Below are positions 57,605-60,000 of a DNA stretch of 60,000 bases, piece after piece; the first letter of the stretch is position 1; every line of letters begins with the position of its first letter. Position numbers and translations under genes: made by a program. Under the pieces are notes generated by a model that made no database searches, was not told the DNA's origin, and was given only the letters and a program-made list of their open reading frames with translations. Source of the stretch: Membranipora membranacea (Eukaryota > Bryozoa > Gymnolaemata > Cheilostomatida > Membraniporidae); assembly GCA_914767715.1 (NCBI GenBank), contig OU612074.1:1133501-1193500 (forward strand), in the 5' to 3' direction.

Positions 57605-57724
57605 CAACGGGTGTTATAAGACCTGTGGCAGGTGCTGTATGGAACACAACAAAACTGTATAGGCCTTGAGTGCTGTAAGACGTGTCCCATACAGCACAGG
57701 CCACACGTCTTACAACACCTGTTG
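57605..57724. mobile_element. GTGTTGT-ended foldback element, copy 2
   Basis: Arms 57605-57642 (CAACGGGTGTTATAAGACC onward) and 57687-57724 are 38-bp reverse complements with four or five mismatches. The ends share GTGTTGTAAGACGTGTGGC-type sequence with 42862-43000. Confidence 0.8.
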
Positions 57725-58306
57725 CCAGCGCCTGTTTTTAATGCCCATTCAGAACAGCATAAACTTTTGTAATGAAAAGTCCATCGGTTATTAAAAATGG
57801 CGTGATGCTAACTTTTGTCAAGGTTGATAAATCCCATGAGAAGATAAGGCATATTACCAAACCTAACTTAAATGGTTGAGCTCAAATGTATTACTGACTC
57901 ATTGGTAACAGTTGGGTTTTGCTATGATTCCCACTCTCCCTTTATTCTCTTTTTTATTATAGGGAGTTGCCTTTTTTTGGAGCTATCAAGTATCAGTTGG
58001 GGCGAAACATAATATGGGCAGTGAGTATAGGCAGGAGCAGCGGACTAAAGACCCAAAAATCAGTGGAACATAGAGCCAGACGGAACATAGATCCGAGCGG
58101 AACATAGACCTGCACCCATTGTAGGTTCTCTGGCAATCAGAGAAGTTGGTAAATAAATGTTGTCCAATATTAACTTTTGAAACTATACTTCACCCCCAGT
58201 GACAAAATAATGCAGTCTATCATATATAGATGTATGAACAATCAACACACAAATGGAGCATTTTGTGACGCACACAGGTCTTCAAAAGAAGTGACTTTTG
58301 GACTGG

Positions 58307-58402
58307 TTCTTGCACAGGTTTTGGAGTAGGCATGTGGGTTCTTGCACAGGTTTTGGAGTAGGCATGTAGGTTCTTGCACAGGTTTTGGAGTAGGCATTTG
58401 GG
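58307..58402. repeat. 32-bp minisatellite, three units
   Basis: Three near-identical units start at 58307, 58339 and 58371, each TTCTTGCACAGGTTTTGGAG then TAGGCAT and three to five variable bases. A partial fourth follows. Confidence 0.9.
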
Positions 58403-58757
58403 TTCTTGTCAGTGTGCTTTGGTTAGTATCATTGACTATTTGAACAAAATAGGAATATCCCACCCCAAGAAGCTCCCTTTCAGGCCCTTATTTTCAAAAA
58501 AAGTGGGGAGTGCGCTCAGACACCCTCCCCTACTCCCAGTCTCTCTACCACTATTATGAAACACATGGACTACACACTCCTAGCAGTGAGAGTCAGTGTG
58601 ATTGCCTGTTGGAAATGGTGATGGGCTGGTAGTGTAGGGGCACCGCCCTGAAGGCTGTCTGACAGAACCAAATCAACACTGATTTTGCCATTTATTTATT
58701 TATTTATAGAGGTTGGCTTGAAATATGGCATATGCCATTACTACAAAACAAATTACA

Positions 58758-59075
58758 GTTGTAAAATACCCTTTACCAGTGGTTCTTACATATTGTAGCA
58801 GCGGGTGGATTGTGTATACCCACAAATAAGTGTAGCAAAAGTGGAGAACTGAACCTATCAAACACGACCCTCAACCCAACCATCAATCACGCACATCCAA
58901 CATGTATTCAGACAAGCAAACTTTCCCTGCCATCGTACTCCTTTGTTCACCAAACAAAAGCCTTTTGTTATACGAGTCTCAGGTGTCATGTTTGAAAACA
59001 GACTCCCAGACATAGGCCCCCAGGGCCTATGCAACATAATACAGCATAACTGTACTTTATTTTGTAATGTAAATA
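58758..59075 (+). repeat. Dispersed 320-bp repeat with conserved open frame, copy B
   Basis: This is the partner of 45185-45505. The shared frame reads HPTCIQTSKLSLPSYSFVHQ and later, after a frameshift near 58990, FENRLPDIGPQGLCNIIQHN and CTLFCNV. No RT sequence follows here, unlike copy A. Confidence 0.65.
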
Positions 59076-60000
59076 CTGCTCAGAGGCCCTGAAATGTCAG
59101 GATGTAATTATGTGAAAGTTTTTCAAGTAGGTACTACCTCGCAGACTGATTCATTTTTAAATTTAATCCATACCAAAATCAGGGACCATGCAGGCAATAC
59201 AGTTCAGAAGATTTAGTTGTCATAGCCTTAGATGGTTACAACACATGACATTGACATTGAGACATGATTTTTTGCTGTAGTGTGTTCAGATAGAAAGTTA
59301 GTGAGCAATAGCGTTAAGAATGTGGTGCGTCCACGACATGGCCTCTCGTTTATAAAAACACCCGGCCTGGTTGTCATCCCCCTACCTCATATTTCCCACT
59401 TCTAACACAGCATACAAGGGTGATAGTGTATATATATATTCACTCTTGAAGCATGACTGTTTTACCACCAGGCCAAAAAGCTTTGACAAAACAGACATGC
59501 TTATAGACGTGCTACTCGAGTCATATTTTGGGGCTTTCCCTAACATTTAGTTTTTTTAATGAGTCGTATGTAGCAACTCGTTTCCCCTGATTGGTTTGTG
59601 CTCAAATGATAAAATTTACCCTTGGTGAAACATGTATGCTTATTCTCAAATTGACAGTCACTTTACTGTCAGACCAACCCCTATCCACCATCCAGTGTTC
59701 TGAGTGAGTGGGAACTGAGTTCCAAGAAAGAAATTTAGAACACTGTTCCCACTGGATTCTGTGCAAAAAAAAGTCTGAAGTTCTCTCTTTTGACCAGATA
59801 TCAATCACACTATTACATATCCATATATCTGCATATTTTGATCTAGAAATTGCAAAAAATTCTCAAAACAATTTTCAACCCAGAGAGTGGAGTACTCGCA
59901 AAGAAAAAAGTCCACTTAGACCACTGCCCCCATCCTTCAAATATTATCATTGGGAAGGAAATTTCAGACCCCCTTTCCAAAAATTTCTGTTTTAATCCGT
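59076..60000. other. Terminal stretch, nothing recognised
   Basis: No exon or repeat is supported. The frame at 59708-59995 has no motif. Confidence 0.35.

Noticed and set aside
58242-58463. Repeat protein frame on the minus strand
   Set aside because: It is the translation of a three-unit 32-bp minisatellite.
58621-58690. tRNA-like A box (GGTAGTGTAGGGGCACCGC)
   Set aside because: No B box or cloverleaf follows, so it is not supportable.

Overview
This window is nuclear DNA from an invertebrate metazoan, probably marine. It has spliced genes with GT-AG introns and animal-type protein families: GINS3/PSF3, peritrophin-type chitin-binding domains, and an NHL-like plus PAN/apple-like secreted protein. 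It is AT-rich and carries several clades of decayed LINEs, a Ty3/gypsy relic, tRNA-derived SINE-like pieces and many foldback (inverted-repeat) elements. The sequence alone does not name the species or phylum. No bacterial, CRISPR or phage features were seen.

Layout: 1-2056 holds the 3' part of a broken Jockey/CR1-like LINE. 4035-5056 holds the last two exons of GINS3 (+ strand), a replication-helicase subunit. 5916-6489 holds two near-perfect palindromic elements. 8314-10056 holds the last three exons of an unrecognised + strand gene with matching phases. 11848-13106 holds a complete small secreted chitin-binding protein gene (- strand) with signal peptide, two CBM14-like domains, TATA box and poly(A) signal. 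17524-25102 holds a complete eight-exon - strand gene of 494 aa; all seven splice phases agree. 27795-36491 holds an unrecognised multi-exon - strand gene. Two long inverted-repeat elements (28088-29896 and 29907-32456) lie back to back inside one of its introns.

From about 36.5 to 60 kb the window is mostly gene-poor repeat: a three-unit tandem array (39.8-40.3 kb), a GTGTTGT-ended foldback family (42.9 and 57.6 kb), a 130-bp hairpin insertion with target duplication (45.0 kb), a broken LINE (45.6-46.7 kb), a degenerate palindrome-rich array (47-48 kb), an RTE-like endonuclease relic (48.2-48.7 kb, - strand), a 2.6-kb foldback element with minisatellite arms and a nested TA-flanked MITE (49.8-52.5 kb), a gypsy pol relic (53.8-54.6 kb) and a possible PAN-like first exon (55.5 kb).

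The genes show no functional linkage. The two secreted-protein genes could both act at extracellular or cuticular surfaces, but that is only inference. The strongest theme is the density of inverted repeats, several inside introns, which would make double-stranded RNA if transcribed. Two small hairpins carry 10-13 bp flanking duplications, and two share a terminal motif, suggesting a foldback family worth characterising.
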